Source of the DNA: Kibdelosporangium banguiense
GTDB lineage: Bacteria; Actinomycetota; Actinomycetes; Mycobacteriales; Pseudonocardiaceae
Direction of reading: 5' to 3'
Length of the DNA: 64,000 bases
NCBI RefSeq assembly: GCF_017876405.1
Contig: NZ_JAGINW010000001.1
Span: forward strand, 4,043,203 to 4,107,202
A model generated the notes under the pieces. It was not told where the DNA came from, ran no database searches, and saw only the letters and a program-made list of their open reading frames with translations. A program made the translations under genes and the position numbers. Below are positions 18,201 through 27,398 of the stretch, one piece after another; the stretch's first letter is position 1; every line of letters begins with the position of its first letter.

Positions 18201-18240
18201 AGGCCTTGGCACCGCGGTGCTCGTCGCGGTGTCAAGGCCT
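18201..18240 (+). terminator. Terminator after copy 1
   Basis: Positions 18201-18216 and 18225-18240 form a 16-base inverted repeat with one mismatch and an eight-base loop, about 75 bases after the stop. A homologous hairpin follows copy 2. Confidence 0.75.
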
Positions 18241-18260
18241 GTCCACGATCGGCCGATCGA

Positions 18261-18287
18261 TTCCGGGGCCGGGAAAGAGGCTACTTG
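18261..18287 (+). promoter_or_regulatory. Conserved leader block, copy 2
   Basis: This is the second copy of the 27-base block at 17583-17609, with one mismatch. It stands about 75 bases before the start of the second gene, in the same position relative to the gene as copy 1. Confidence 0.55.
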
Positions 18288-18362
18288 CGGTCCCCTGTGT
18301 TCCGATTTGACAATGGCGTCGTTGGTCATTCTTCTTTTCTTGACAAACCTGGGAGAACTGTC

Positions 18363-18809
18363 GTGACGAACTCATTGATCAGACGCTCGGTGGCCGTGGC
18401 GGGTGTGACACTCTTCATGTCTGGTCTGCTGTCCGGGGTCGCCCCCGCCGGGGCGGCGATCACTGGGACCGGTGTGGCGCTGCCGCAATTGCAGTGCGAG
18501 GGCAGGGTGGATCGCCCCGAGCAAGACGGCGACCGTGTGCGTGCCCGCGCCGTAACCCGCTGTCGCGACGAGGCGGACGTGATCGGGGTGCGAGTGTGGC
18601 TGCAGAAATACGACCGCGACGACGACAAATGGGAGAACGTCAGGGAGGGTTCCGAAAGGAGGGAGAACGCACGCTGGGTGCGCGCCGACGCCGAAACTCG
18701 GTGCGAACGAGGCCGGTACCGGACAGTATCCGTGCACTTCGCACGCGATGACCGGGATCGCTACCGGGATCGTGAGGAGAGCGATCCTGTCTGGATCGGC
18801 TGCCGCTGA
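18363..18809 (+). CDS. Small secreted Cys-containing protein, copy 2
   Basis: The 148-residue paralogue of the preceding gene starts at GTG with GGGAG eight bases upstream. The start TNSLIRRSVAVAG matches TNSIVRRSLAVTG of copy 1. The signal peptide ends near APAGAA. The mature domain keeps the four cysteines (LQCEG, TRCRD, TRCER, IGC) but is far more charged (KYDRDDDKWENVREGSERRE, DDRDRYRDREES). The surface has thus changed while the fold is probably kept, which suggests divergence of a binding face after duplication. Confidence 0.75.
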   Translation: MTNSLIRRSVAVAGVTLFMSGLLSGVAPAGAAITGTGVALPQLQCEGRVDRPEQDGDRVRARAVTRCRDEADVIGVRVWLQKYDRDDDKWENVREGSERRENARWVRADAETRCERGRYRTVSVHFARDDRDRYRDREESDPVWIGCR

Positions 18810-18888
18810 CCCGCGCTCGCGGCTTCATGACGATCCGATCGAATATGAGCTCGCTGTCCGCAATGGACGCTTCTGTTGATGCCGGGCA

Positions 18889-18927
18889 AGCCTCGGCACC
18901 GCAGTCTGGCGCTGTGGTGCCGAGGCT
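18889..18927 (+). terminator. Terminator after copy 2
   Basis: Positions 18889-18904 and 18912-18927 form a 16-base inverted repeat with one mismatch and a seven-base loop, followed by TT. It matches the terminator of copy 1 in sequence and position. Confidence 0.78.
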
Positions 18928-18997
18928 TTCGCATGCGGCGAGATTTGTCCACAATCGGCCAATCAACCAAACACGCCACCTCAGCCCTATGGGACTT

Positions 18998-19240
18998 TCA
19001 GGGGGACGTCGTAGCGTTAGGTGGTGGGTTGGGTACCGAGTGCATCGAGACGATGCGGAGTCCGAGGTTCTGGACCATCGCCAGGATCCCGTGCAGGTGT
19101 GAGTCGTCGACCACGTCGCCGTAGATGATCGTTTCGGGTGCGGCGGGAACGATGTGCATTTCACCGAATTCACCGAAGGCGTGTCGTGCGCGGTCCGACA
19201 CGTGTCCAGTCACGCGAAACTCATAGCGTGTCTGCGACAT
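18998..19240 (-). CDS. Conserved small actinobacterial protein
   Basis: The 80-residue protein (MSQTRYEFRVTGHVSDRARH, then TIIYGDVVDDSHLHGILAMV and GLRIVSMHSVP) has the pattern of a widespread actinobacterial protein of unknown function. It probably forms a small ferredoxin-like alpha/beta fold, and the pattern resembles ACT-like dimeric domains. It has no catalytic motif. It lies on the minus strand just after the DUF7144-like membrane protein, 48 bases apart, so co-transcription is likely. Confidence 0.75.
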   Translation of the reverse strand: MSQTRYEFRVTGHVSDRARHAFGEFGEMHIVPAAPETIIYGDVVDDSHLHGILAMVQNLGLRIVSMHSVPNPPPNATTSP

Positions 19241-19288
19241 GGCTTCACCTGCTGCTCGGGCTCGGGGGTGATGATGTGTAGCGGGCGG

Positions 19289-19708
19289 TCAGCGCTGTTC
19301 GTCGATGCGTGTTTCCTCGTCCTGGACGACCTCGCCGTGGACGACGACGGCCCAGATGACCAGGACGTCCAGGGCGATGATGATGGTCGTCCAGATGGGA
19401 TAGGCGGCCAGGAAAGCCAGTTGACTGATCGCGTTGAAGCTGACCAGGATGACCGCGACGACGCGAGCCCACGCGGCACCGGTGAACAACGCGAGCCCGA
19501 CGACGATGGCGCACGCGCCGACGATGAGGTGGATCCAGCCCCACGCGGTCATGTCGAACACCAGGAGGCCGTTGCTGCCGACAATGTAGTACTCGTTCCT
19601 GAACAGGGCGACGATGCCCTCGATCACGGTGAAGAACCCGGTAATGATCAAGATGGTTCCGGCGAACCAGATCCAGTTCGACCACGTCGAGCGAGTGTGC
19701 ACACCCAT
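19289..19708 (-). CDS. DUF7144-like four-helix membrane protein
   Basis: The 139-residue protein starts at 19708 (MGVHTRSTWSNWIWFAG) with GGGAGG seven bases upstream; the 13-codon extension to 19747 was rejected for lack of such a site. Four transmembrane helices are visible (WFAGTILIITGFFTVIEG, then WGWIHLIVGACAIVVGLAL, ARVVAVILVSFNAISQLAF, TIIIALDVLVIWAVVV). The motif GWIHLIVG is typical of this actinobacterial family, whose function is unknown. It is divergent from the first LuxR-type regulator, with a 143-base gap that should hold both promoters. Confidence 0.83.
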   Translation of the reverse strand: MGVHTRSTWSNWIWFAGTILIITGFFTVIEGIVALFRNEYYIVGSNGLLVFDMTAWGWIHLIVGACAIVVGLALFTGAAWARVVAVILVSFNAISQLAFLAAYPIWTTIIIALDVLVIWAVVVHGEVVQDEETRIDEQR

Positions 19709-19851
19709 CTTTCCTCCCTGTGCCACCGCCGGCGGTATCACCGGCACCGGGACTACCGTGGTAGGTGCGGCCAGAGGGCCACTTCGCCCGCGAGAGGTGA
19801 GATGGATCGCCGAGTGGCCTCGTCCCTTCGCGACAGTGCGGTGAGAGACTG

Positions 19852-22557
19852 ATGGAACGCACGTTCCTACGCTGGAAGGCAGTGGGGATGCCGGAGGCTC
19901 GGTCAGGCAGGGTACGGCCGCGGGTACCGCGGACCAAGATCGTCGTGCCGGAGTTGCCGGCCCGGATGGTCTCTCGTGCGCGATTGTGGACAGAGCTGGA
20001 TCGAGCGCAGGACAGTGCGGTCACCCTGGTCCAGGCTCCCGCGGGGTTCGGCAAGACGCTGCTGCTGGCGGAATGGGTCCGGCGAGGACACTCGTCGGAC
20101 ACGGCATGGGTGTCGCTGGACTCCGACGACAACGACGACCGCCGTTTCTGGTCGGCGGTGCTCGCGGCGCTGGACGCCTGCCCAGCCATCCCCCCTGACA
20201 ATCCGTTGCGGGAGTTGGTATTGCCGGCGTTGCCGAGCACCGATCCCGGTTTTCTCGCCGAGATCGTCGACGTGCTGGACGGCCTGCCGTCACCGGTGCG
20301 GCTGGTGCTCGATGACTTGCACGAGCTCACGGCCGTGGAACCGTTACAGGGCACGGAAACGCTCATCCGCTTCCAGCCCGCTGGGCTCAGGATGGTGTTG
20401 CTGAGCCGGTTCGGTCCGCGGCTTCCGCTGGCGCGGTTGCGATTGTCGGGCCAGATGCGGGAAGTACGCGCCGAAGAGCTGCAGTTCACAATGGATGAAG
20501 CCGATGCCCTGCTCGGGGCCGCGGGCGTTGGGCTGCTTGCCGGGCAGATACGGCAACTCGTGCAGTGCACCGGAGGATGGGCGGCCGCTTTGCGGCTGGC
20601 CGCTCAGGCATTGACCGAAACCGATGCCCCGGAGCAGTTCCTGGCCGATCGCACAGGGATCGATAGGGCCGTGGCCGGCTACCTGATCGATGAGGTTCTG
20701 TCCTGGCTGCCGGATGCGAAACAGGAGTTCCTGCGCACGATCAGCGGGTGCGAGGAGGTGTCGGCCTCCTTGGCGGCCGCGGTATCCGGACAGGCCGACG
20801 CCGGCGAGATGCTCGGCTGTCTCGAGCGCGAGACCGCGTTGGTCGTCAGCACCGGAACCGGAAGACGTTGGTACCGCGTACATGCGCTGCTCCGCTCGCA
20901 CCTGCACGCTGACCTCCAGCGGCAAGCTCCCGGTCGCGCCGCGACATTGCACGGCAAGACAGCCGACTGGCTCGCGGCGCACCAGCGCACGTCACAGGCG
21001 ATGGCGCACGCCTGTCTTGCAGTGGACCGTGAGCGCGTCGGCGACCTGCTTCGGCACAACGCATTGCCGCTGGTCCTGACCGGCGAGCACGTGGTGCTGC
21101 GCCGTGCCGTCGCCGTGCTGGGCGACGAATCGTTCGCCGACGAGCCATGGCCGGCATTGATCACCGCGTTGTTGCACCTGGAGTCCGGCGAGCCGGCTGC
21201 GGCGTCGGCCGATCTGGCGCGCGCCGGAGCGATTCGGCCGGCCGGACAGACACCTGAGCTCGAGTCATTGCGACAGTTCGTCTGCTCGTGCCTCACCCAG
21301 TTCGCCGGCGGGATCGACGACATGTCGCGGATTACGGAGAGTCCCACTTCACCGGCTGGGAACGCGCCGGCCGTCGACGCGCTGGCAAAGCTCCACCAGG
21401 GCACAGTGCTGCTGCACGCTGGGCATCGGGCCCGGGCGCGTGAACTCCTGCAGGCCGCACTTGCGGACGCACGGCGCAACGGCTACGACTACCTGTCTGC
21501 ACAATGCCTGACGATCCTTGGTCGTATCGCGGCAGCCGAAGGTGACTTTCGGCTGATGAACGAACTGGCGACGACGGTCGACTCGCGGCTCGCGGGCGGA
21601 TTGCCCGCGAAGACGGCAGGCATGGCGGCGCGCCTGCTGCTTGCGTACGGCGCACTGCTGCGCGCGGACCCCGCTGAGTGTCTGTACCAGACGGCTCGAG
21701 CGGCCGACTTGTTCGACGCAGGGGCTCCGCCGGCGAGCCTCCTGATGCACACCCTGCGGGGCGCCGCCCAGTTCGATACCGGTGACCGTTCGGCCGGGCT
21801 CCGGCAGATGCGGGAAGCAAGGCTGAACGCGGCGGGTGGTCACTTCGCGCCGGACGAGGTCGCGCTTGCCGCTGTCGTGGAACATCGGGCCGCCACGCTG
21901 CTCGGGTGGGGCGGCGTCGCCGGCGCCGTGGTGCGCTGGGTGAGTGAGGTGATTCCGGCCTCGGGTGAGTTGCTGCTGATCCGTGCCCGCACTCAGGCGG
22001 CGTCGCACCGATACGGCACTGCCCGGGCTGTTCTCCAGCCGCTGCTCGACGGCTTTGCCCACCCTTTGCTGCCCTGGTCGATCGTCGAGGCGCGGTTGCT
22101 TGAGACGGAGATCGCGCTCCGTACCGCGCAGGCCACTCAGGCGCGCCGCGCATTGCGGACAGCGCTGTCGCTCGCCGCGCCGATGGATGCGCTGTATCCG
22201 GTGGTGTTCGCCGCGCACGAGGTGATCGAGCTGCTCATCGGGCTGATCGGCGGGCTCGGTGCGGAGGAGGACTTCGCCCGCCGCGTACTGGCTGCCCGGA
22301 GTTTGATCGGCGTGCAGTCGGCGCCGATATCGCTGACCGATCGGGAGCGCGGGGTGCTACGACTGCTGCCGACACAGCGCTCGTTCGCGGAGATCGCGCA
22401 AGATCTGACGGTATCCCCGAACACAGTCAAGACGCATGTGCGGGCGATCTACACCAAACTCGGCGTCGGTACCCGCCGCGACGCCCTCGCGGTCGCCGTC
22501 GACCAGGGACTTATCGAAGCCCCGTCGTGGACCGCCGGCCTGAGAGCCGCCCGTTAG
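19852..22557 (+). CDS. MalT-type LuxR-family STAND regulator 1
   Basis: This 901-residue regulator contains a Walker A (APAGFGKT, 62-69), a Walker B (VRLVLDDLHEL), a winged-helix connector, a long helical-repeat region and a C-terminal LuxR helix-turn-helix (LTDRERGVLRLLP to NTVKTHVRAIYTKLGV). This is the MalT/LAL architecture: ATP and an unknown ligand drive oligomerisation and promoter activation. Fifteen bases separate it from its paralogue at 22573, so the two are probably co-transcribed. No target genes can be assigned from sequence. Confidence 0.92.
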   Translation: MERTFLRWKAVGMPEARSGRVRPRVPRTKIVVPELPARMVSRARLWTELDRAQDSAVTLVQAPAGFGKTLLLAEWVRRGHSSDTAWVSLDSDDNDDRRFWSAVLAALDACPAIPPDNPLRELVLPALPSTDPGFLAEIVDVLDGLPSPVRLVLDDLHELTAVEPLQGTETLIRFQPAGLRMVLLSRFGPRLPLARLRLSGQMREVRAEELQFTMDEADALLGAAGVGLLAGQIRQLVQCTGGWAAALRLAAQALTETDAPEQFLADRTGIDRAVAGYLIDEVLSWLPDAKQEFLRTISGCEEVSASLAAAVSGQADAGEMLGCLERETALVVSTGTGRRWYRVHALLRSHLHADLQRQAPGRAATLHGKTADWLAAHQRTSQAMAHACLAVDRERVGDLLRHNALPLVLTGEHVVLRRAVAVLGDESFADEPWPALITALLHLESGEPAAASADLARAGAIRPAGQTPELESLRQFVCSCLTQFAGGIDDMSRITESPTSPAGNAPAVDALAKLHQGTVLLHAGHRARARELLQAALADARRNGYDYLSAQCLTILGRIAAAEGDFRLMNELATTVDSRLAGGLPAKTAGMAARLLLAYGALLRADPAECLYQTARAADLFDAGAPPASLLMHTLRGAAQFDTGDRSAGLRQMREARLNAAGGHFAPDEVALAAVVEHRAATLLGWGGVAGAVVRWVSEVIPASGELLLIRARTQAASHRYGTARAVLQPLLDGFAHPLLPWSIVEARLLETEIALRTAQATQARRALRTALSLAAPMDALYPVVFAAHEVIELLIGLIGGLGAEEDFARRVLAARSLIGVQSAPISLTDRERGVLRLLPTQRSFAEIAQDLTVSPNTVKTHVRAIYTKLGVGTRRDALAVAVDQGLIEAPSWTAGLRAAR

Positions 22558-22572
22558 GGGGTAGGGGAACCA

Positions 22573-25245
22573 ATGGCGGTACGGCCACAGATCCAGCGAA
22601 CTGCTTTCGAGCGGGTCCGGCAGACGGCTCGAGCCGGTGAGCTGCCCCGGCACACCCGGTGGCGGGTTCCCCGCGCCAAGATCGCGGTGCCGCGGGTGCC
22701 GGTCAGCTTCGTCCGGCGAGAGCGGTTGCGGCGCCTGCTCGACCAGGCGGCGGAAGTCCCGGTCACCGTGATATGCGCGCCGGCGGGTTATGGAAAAACG
22801 CTCATGCTCGCGGATTGGGTCACGGCGACCCCCGTGGCCTGGGTGTCGCTGGACCGCGACGACAACGATGCCAGCCGATTCTGGTCGGCCGTGCTCAGTG
22901 CCATGGCCGAGTGCGTTCCCAGCGACAGCCCGTTGCGAGACCTCGCACCACCGGCGGTGGCCGACGAGCCGGGTTTTCTCGCCGAGGTCGTCGACGCCCT
23001 TGACGCGCTGGACACCCCGCTGCGACTGGTGCTGGATGACGTGCACGAGATCGTGGCGCTGCGGACACTGCGCGGCGTCGAGGCGCTCATCCGGTATGTA
23101 CCCAAGGGGCTGCGGCTGGTGCTGTCCACCCGGCTCGACCCTCCGCTCCCGTTGGCTCGGTTGCGTTCCCAGGGCAACCTGGCCGAGATCCGTGCGAACC
23201 GGCTGCGGTTCTGCCCCGATGACGCCGCGGCAATGCTCCGCGCTGCCGGAGTCGAACTCGATGACGAGCAGTTGCGGCTGCTCGTCGACCAGACCGAGGG
23301 GTGGGCGGCCGGGCTGCGGCTGGCCGCACTTTCGCTGCGCGACGCGGCCGACCGCGACGAGTTCCTCGCGGACTTCGCTGCCGACGACCGATCCGTGGCC
23401 GACTACCTCGTCGGCGAGGTGCTGACTCGCTTGCCCGGGCGGACCAGGGAGTTCCTGCGGGTGATCAGTGTCTGCGACGAGGTGTCGCCACCCCTGGCGG
23501 CGGCGCTGTCCGGGCTGGATGACGCCGGCGTGCTCCTGGATGTGCTGGAGCGTGAGAGTTCGCTGGTGACGAGCGTCGACATAGGCGGGCAGCGGTATCG
23601 GATCCACACCTTGCTGCGCTCGTACCTGCGTGCTGACCTCGACCGGCAGCAGCCGGAGCGGACGGCCGAGCTGCACGGTACGGCCGCTAAATGGTTCGCA
23701 TCCGAACAGCGGGTGCTGGAGGCGCTCGACCACGCTGGACAGGCCGGGGACCAGGACATGGTCGTGGCCCTCCTGCACCGGCATGCCGTCATGTTGCTGC
23801 TCACTGGCGAGCACCATGACGTCACCCGGGCGTTGGCGCTGGTCGGCCCCGGCACGGTCACGCAAGATCCTTCGCTTGCCCTGATATCCGCGTTCGCGCA
23901 CCTCGCAACCGGCGAACTGGCCGCGGCAGAGACGGATTTCGCCTGCAGTAACGCCATCTGGCCATCCACATGCAGCACCGACATGGCGTTGCTCCGCTGG
24001 CTCGTGGGAGCACATCTCGCGCTCGTCCGGGGCAAACCCTCGGCTGCGCTGTTGACGGCGGAGTATCCGGGCGGGTTGCTGTCGATGGGCGCTGGGCTCG
24101 AGGCCTGGGCTCGAATGGCTGTCGGCTGGACTTCGCTGTATGCCGCGGACCTGGCTACCGCCCGGCGAGAATTGCGGGAAGCTCTCCGGCTCGCCCGCGG
24201 TAATGGCTTCGATCACCTTGTCGTGCAATGCCAGACAGTCCTCGGCGCGGCCTGCGCTTTGAGCGGCGACTATCCCGCGATGGCGGAGGCGTCAGCGGCG
24301 GCCATCGGTCTGGCGAGTGAGCGAGGCTGGTGCCGGGCGCCCTGGCTGGCGACTGACTACCTGGTACTCGCCTTCGCGCGCTTGCTGCGGCTCGATCCGG
24401 CGGGATCGAGGCACTATGCGGCGCAGGCTGAACGGGCGAACCGCGCGGCGCACGAGCCGAGACTTCGATTCATGATCAGTTTCGTCGAAGGGGCGGCACG
24501 TTTCGACGCGGGTGACCGCTTGACCGGGTTGCACCGGATGAGGCAGGCGCGCCGGCAGCTCGGTGACGTTGTCCTGTTGCCGGAACTGGCCGCCACAGTC
24601 GCGGTCCTGGAGCATCGTTGCACGGTCAAGCTCGGCCAGCACGCCCACGCACGGGAGGTCTTCGACTGGACGCGGGCCCGGATAGGTGACACGGCCGAGT
24701 TGTCCCTGCTGGAAGCGTGGTCGCTTGCCATGACCGCGCAGGCTGGTGTGTCCCGGGCGCTGCGTGGCGCCTTGGATGTCGCCCGGCCGCGGTTGTCTCC
24801 GATCACTCGCGTTGAGGCCCGACTGCTGGAGACGACCATCGAGCTGCGCCAAGGACAGCGGACCAAGGCGCGATGCGCGCTGGAGGCCGCACTGGCACTT
24901 GCCGAACCGGCGGGGTTGATCCTGCCGTTCGGCGAAGCCGGCTCGTCGGTGCGGCAGCTGCTGGTTGATCAGCAGGGTGGTTTCGGGGTGCTGGACGACT
25001 TCGCAAGCCGGGTCTGCGAAGCGGTCACCAGGTTTCATGCCGGGCGGACACACGGTGCCCTGACTCAGCGCGAGCAGGCCGTACTGGCCAGACTGCCTTC
25101 ACAGTGGCCGCTCGACGAGATCGCATCGGATCTCACCTTGTCCGTGAACACGGTGAAGACGCATGTGCGCTCGGTCTACACGAAACTCGGCGTGAGCAAC
25201 CGCCGTGCGGCGGTGGTCGCGGCCCGCGAACTCGGCTTGATCTAA
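22573..25245 (+). CDS. MalT-type LuxR-family STAND regulator 2
   Basis: The 890-residue paralogue has the same plan as its upstream neighbour: APAGYGKT (69-76), LRLVLDDVHEI, a helical-repeat middle and a LuxR domain (LTQREQAVLARLP to NTVKTHVRSVYTKLGV). The two share long stretches of similar sequence in the ATPase and DNA-binding parts and differ most in the repeat region, as expected for a tandem duplication with new ligand specificity. They could form hetero-oligomers. A convergent terminator region follows. Confidence 0.92.
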   Translation: MAVRPQIQRTAFERVRQTARAGELPRHTRWRVPRAKIAVPRVPVSFVRRERLRRLLDQAAEVPVTVICAPAGYGKTLMLADWVTATPVAWVSLDRDDNDASRFWSAVLSAMAECVPSDSPLRDLAPPAVADEPGFLAEVVDALDALDTPLRLVLDDVHEIVALRTLRGVEALIRYVPKGLRLVLSTRLDPPLPLARLRSQGNLAEIRANRLRFCPDDAAAMLRAAGVELDDEQLRLLVDQTEGWAAGLRLAALSLRDAADRDEFLADFAADDRSVADYLVGEVLTRLPGRTREFLRVISVCDEVSPPLAAALSGLDDAGVLLDVLERESSLVTSVDIGGQRYRIHTLLRSYLRADLDRQQPERTAELHGTAAKWFASEQRVLEALDHAGQAGDQDMVVALLHRHAVMLLLTGEHHDVTRALALVGPGTVTQDPSLALISAFAHLATGELAAAETDFACSNAIWPSTCSTDMALLRWLVGAHLALVRGKPSAALLTAEYPGGLLSMGAGLEAWARMAVGWTSLYAADLATARRELREALRLARGNGFDHLVVQCQTVLGAACALSGDYPAMAEASAAAIGLASERGWCRAPWLATDYLVLAFARLLRLDPAGSRHYAAQAERANRAAHEPRLRFMISFVEGAARFDAGDRLTGLHRMRQARRQLGDVVLLPELAATVAVLEHRCTVKLGQHAHAREVFDWTRARIGDTAELSLLEAWSLAMTAQAGVSRALRGALDVARPRLSPITRVEARLLETTIELRQGQRTKARCALEAALALAEPAGLILPFGEAGSSVRQLLVDQQGGFGVLDDFASRVCEAVTRFHAGRTHGALTQREQAVLARLPSQWPLDEIASDLTLSVNTVKTHVRSVYTKLGVSNRRAAVVAARELGLI

Positions 25246-25255
25246 CAGTGTTGAT

Positions 25256-25340
25256 GGTCCTCGCTCCGCTCGGACGGGCTTTGTCGCCAAAGCCGGTGCA
25301 CCGCTTGACTTCCGTCAGGAACTCAGTTCCGGCGAGGACC
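25256..25340. terminator. Nested inverted repeats between convergent genes
   Basis: An outer nine-base inverted repeat (25256-25264 with 25332-25340) encloses a perfect seven-base hairpin (25277-25283 with 25288-25294). It fills the 102-base gap between the plus-strand regulator and the minus-strand permease. It could act on both transcripts. Confidence 0.5.
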
Positions 25341-25347
25341 GAAGAGG

Positions 25348-26427
25348 CTACTCCGCCTGAGTTTCGGGTCTTACGACGTCCACGCCGCGACCCCACAACC
25401 AATGGTGGACAACGACTTTCACCGCCGCCGTCACTGGAAGCGCGACGATCGCACCGAGCAGGCCGGCGACCGAGACGCCGACGAGTGTGGCGACGAACGC
25501 CGTCGCCGGGGTGAGTGCGATGGCCCGCGCGAAGACGTGCGGCGCAAGCAGGTAGTTCTCGATGAGTTGGTACACGCAGAAATAACCCACTGTCGCGACC
25601 GCGAACCAAATGTTGTCCTCGGTGAGCACCGCCGCCGTGCTGAGGATCGCCGCGAGCAGTGCACCGACCTGCGGGATGGCATCGAGAATCGCGACGGCCA
25701 ATGCGAGCATGGCCGGGTGGGGCGCTCCGATGAGCAGGAAGAACAGAAATGACACCGCACCCGCACACGCGGACAGCACCGCCTGCCCGCTGACATAGCC
25801 TCCGACCTTCGCCACAACCTGCTCGATCAGCAGAGCACGTTCAGGGGTGCCGAGCAGCCGCCCGGCAGCGGCCAGGATGCGGGGCATGGCAAGGGAGAAG
25901 TACACCAGCAGGGCGAGCACCGTGATGCCGGCGGCGACAGCGCCGACCATCTCCCCGAAGACCCCGAGTGCCGCGGCGAATGACGAGACGGCGATGCCGG
26001 CGGCGGCGCGCAGGGCGGCCGCGAGTTCGTCCTGCCGGCGGGCATCGGTGAGCGGGGAGTCGCGGAGGTGCAACCGGTCGGCCAGCACGTCGAGGCGCTC
26101 GGGTACCTCGGCGGCGAACGCCCCGAGCTGGCGCACGGCGGGGATCACGAACAGCAGGATCAGTGCCACGATCACCGCCACGGCGACGGCCGGCACGACT
26201 GCACAAGCAGTCCGGCGACGTACACCACGGCGTATCAGTGCGCGAATCACTGGCTCCACACCCATCGCGAGAAAGAGACCGAAAGCCGCCAACGACAGCG
26301 CTCCTCGCGCCAGGTAGGCGAGGGCCACCAGCGCTCCCACACCGATCACCACCAAGGTGATCGCGGCGTAGTCCCGCAACGGCATTCGGCGACCGGAAAT
26401 GTTGTCCTCCGACGGGTGCGTCGCCAT
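25348..26427 (-). CDS. AI-2E family (PerM-like) permease
   Basis: The 359-residue membrane protein begins MATHPSEDNISGRRMP at 26427, with a GGGGAAAGGG tract upstream. Eight or so helices are visible, with the central extracellular domain (VPERLDVLADRLHLRDSPLT) and the family signature region (LDAIPQVGALLAAI, then PHVFARAIALTPATAF). Members of this family export signals or act in Na+/H+ antiport. The substrate here is unknown. It stands alone between two unrelated plus-strand units. Confidence 0.9.
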   Translation of the reverse strand: MATHPSEDNISGRRMPLRDYAAITLVVIGVGALVALAYLARGALSLAAFGLFLAMGVEPVIRALIRRGVRRRTACAVVPAVAVAVIVALILLFVIPAVRQLGAFAAEVPERLDVLADRLHLRDSPLTDARRQDELAAALRAAAGIAVSSFAAALGVFGEMVGAVAAGITVLALLVYFSLAMPRILAAAGRLLGTPERALLIEQVVAKVGGYVSGQAVLSACAGAVSFLFFLLIGAPHPAMLALAVAILDAIPQVGALLAAILSTAAVLTEDNIWFAVATVGYFCVYQLIENYLLAPHVFARAIALTPATAFVATLVGVSVAGLLGAIVALPVTAAVKVVVHHWLWGRGVDVVRPETQAE

Positions 26428-26681
26428 GTGAGCCCTTTCCCCTTGTGGTGGTCCGGTCCTACAGCGTGGCTTGTGACTGAGCACGAGCCTCACCCGCTGA
26501 GGATGAGATCGCCGGGGTGGTGCGGGGCCGGCTGCCGGCCAGCCGGATACGGGCACTGGAGCCGCGGGCTTCGTGAAGCCAGGCAGGCCGGTTGTCCCAT
26601 CCTCGCTGGGTGACGTCCGGCCTGGGCGGATCCGCGCATACTCGGGCCCCGTCGAGCAAAGGAAGGCAAGAGGAGACAACA

Positions 26682-27191
26682 ATGGCTACGTTGACCATCT
26701 GGCGGTACGACACTCCCGGCGGCGCGAACCAGGCAGTGCACACTCTCGAGTCGTTGGCCGCGTCAGGTCTGATCACGTTGCATGACGCGGCGACCGTGTC
26801 ATGGGCGGAAGGTGCGAAGAAGCCAAAGACAAGGCAACTGCGCAACCTCGCCGGCAGGGGAGCCCTCGGCGGAATGTTCTGGGGGATGCTGTTCGGGCTG
26901 ATCTTCTTCGTACCGCTGCTCGGAGCGGCGATCGGAGCGGCGACCGGCGCGCTGGCGGGCACGTTCTCCGACGTCGGCATCGACGACAAGCTGATAGCGC
27001 GAATCCGCGACCAGGTCACCCCGGGCACGTCGGCGTTGTTCTTGCTCAGCTCGGATGCCGTGCTGGACAAGATCAAGGAGGCGATGGCCGGACAGGGACG
27101 GCCGGAACTGTTGTTCGCCAGCCTTTCCGATGAGCAGGAGGAGGCCTTGCGCGCGGCGTTCGCCGAGGAACCCGACCCGCCGTTGAAATGA
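26682..27191 (+). CDS. DUF1269 membrane protein
   Basis: The 169-residue protein starts at 26682 with AGGAG upstream; the frame is open 30 codons further, but the DUF1269 pattern begins MATLTIWRYDTPGGA. A glycine-rich hydrophobic hairpin (GALGGMFWGMLFGLIFFVPL, then GAAIGAATGALAG) inserts in the membrane, followed by FSDVGIDDKLIARI and TPGTSALFLL, both typical. The family is thought to relate to stress or polyphosphate, but function is not established. It is followed by a dead glucoamylase fragment. Confidence 0.88.
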   Translation: MATLTIWRYDTPGGANQAVHTLESLAASGLITLHDAATVSWAEGAKKPKTRQLRNLAGRGALGGMFWGMLFGLIFFVPLLGAAIGAATGALAGTFSDVGIDDKLIARIRDQVTPGTSALFLLSSDAVLDKIKEAMAGQGRPELLFASLSDEQEEALRAAFAEEPDPPLK

Positions 27192-27260
27192 GGGGCGCGC
27201 CTTGACGGCCAGGCTTCCGCGAATGCCGTGGTATGCGGCGGCTGGCCAGATCCAGCTCCA

Positions 27261-27374
27261 CATCTCGGCAACTTCCCCCAGGCGTTCACGCACCTCGCCC
27301 TGGTCGCCGGCGCCATAGCACTCGATGAAGAGCTCGACCGGGCGGAAGCCCGGCCGTCAAGGAGTCTCATGTGA
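27261..27374 (+). pseudogene. C-terminal remnant of GH15 glucoamylase/trehalase-type gene
   Basis: A 37-codon frame ending in TGA reads HLGNFPQAFTHLALVAGA, then ALDEELDRAEARPS. GNFPQAF(S/T)H is the signature of the GH15 C-terminus in actinobacterial glucoamylase-like proteins. No catalytic domain precedes it: the same frame upstream is not family-like and runs into the DUF1269 gene region. It is therefore a truncated scrap left by deletion, between DUF1269 and the MFS gene. Confidence 0.7.
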
Positions 27375-27398
27375 GGCCACGCGGCGAAGGCGGCACTT

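Larger units (their letters stand above)
17583..18967 (+). repeat. Tandem duplication of a leader-gene-terminator unit
   Basis: Two consecutive units of about 680-705 bases (17583-18260 and 18261-18967) each contain the same elements in order: a conserved leader block, a TCATTCTTCTTTTCT tract, a GGAGAACTGTC ribosome-site region, a homologous small secreted gene, and a homologous strong terminator followed by a TGTCCAC-ATCGGCC stretch. The coding parts have diverged more than the leader. Confidence 0.88.

Noticed and set aside
22357..24228. Minus-strand open frame of about 620 codons
   Set aside because: It is antisense to the two MalT-type regulators. Its composition is a mirror of high-GC codon use and it has no domain.
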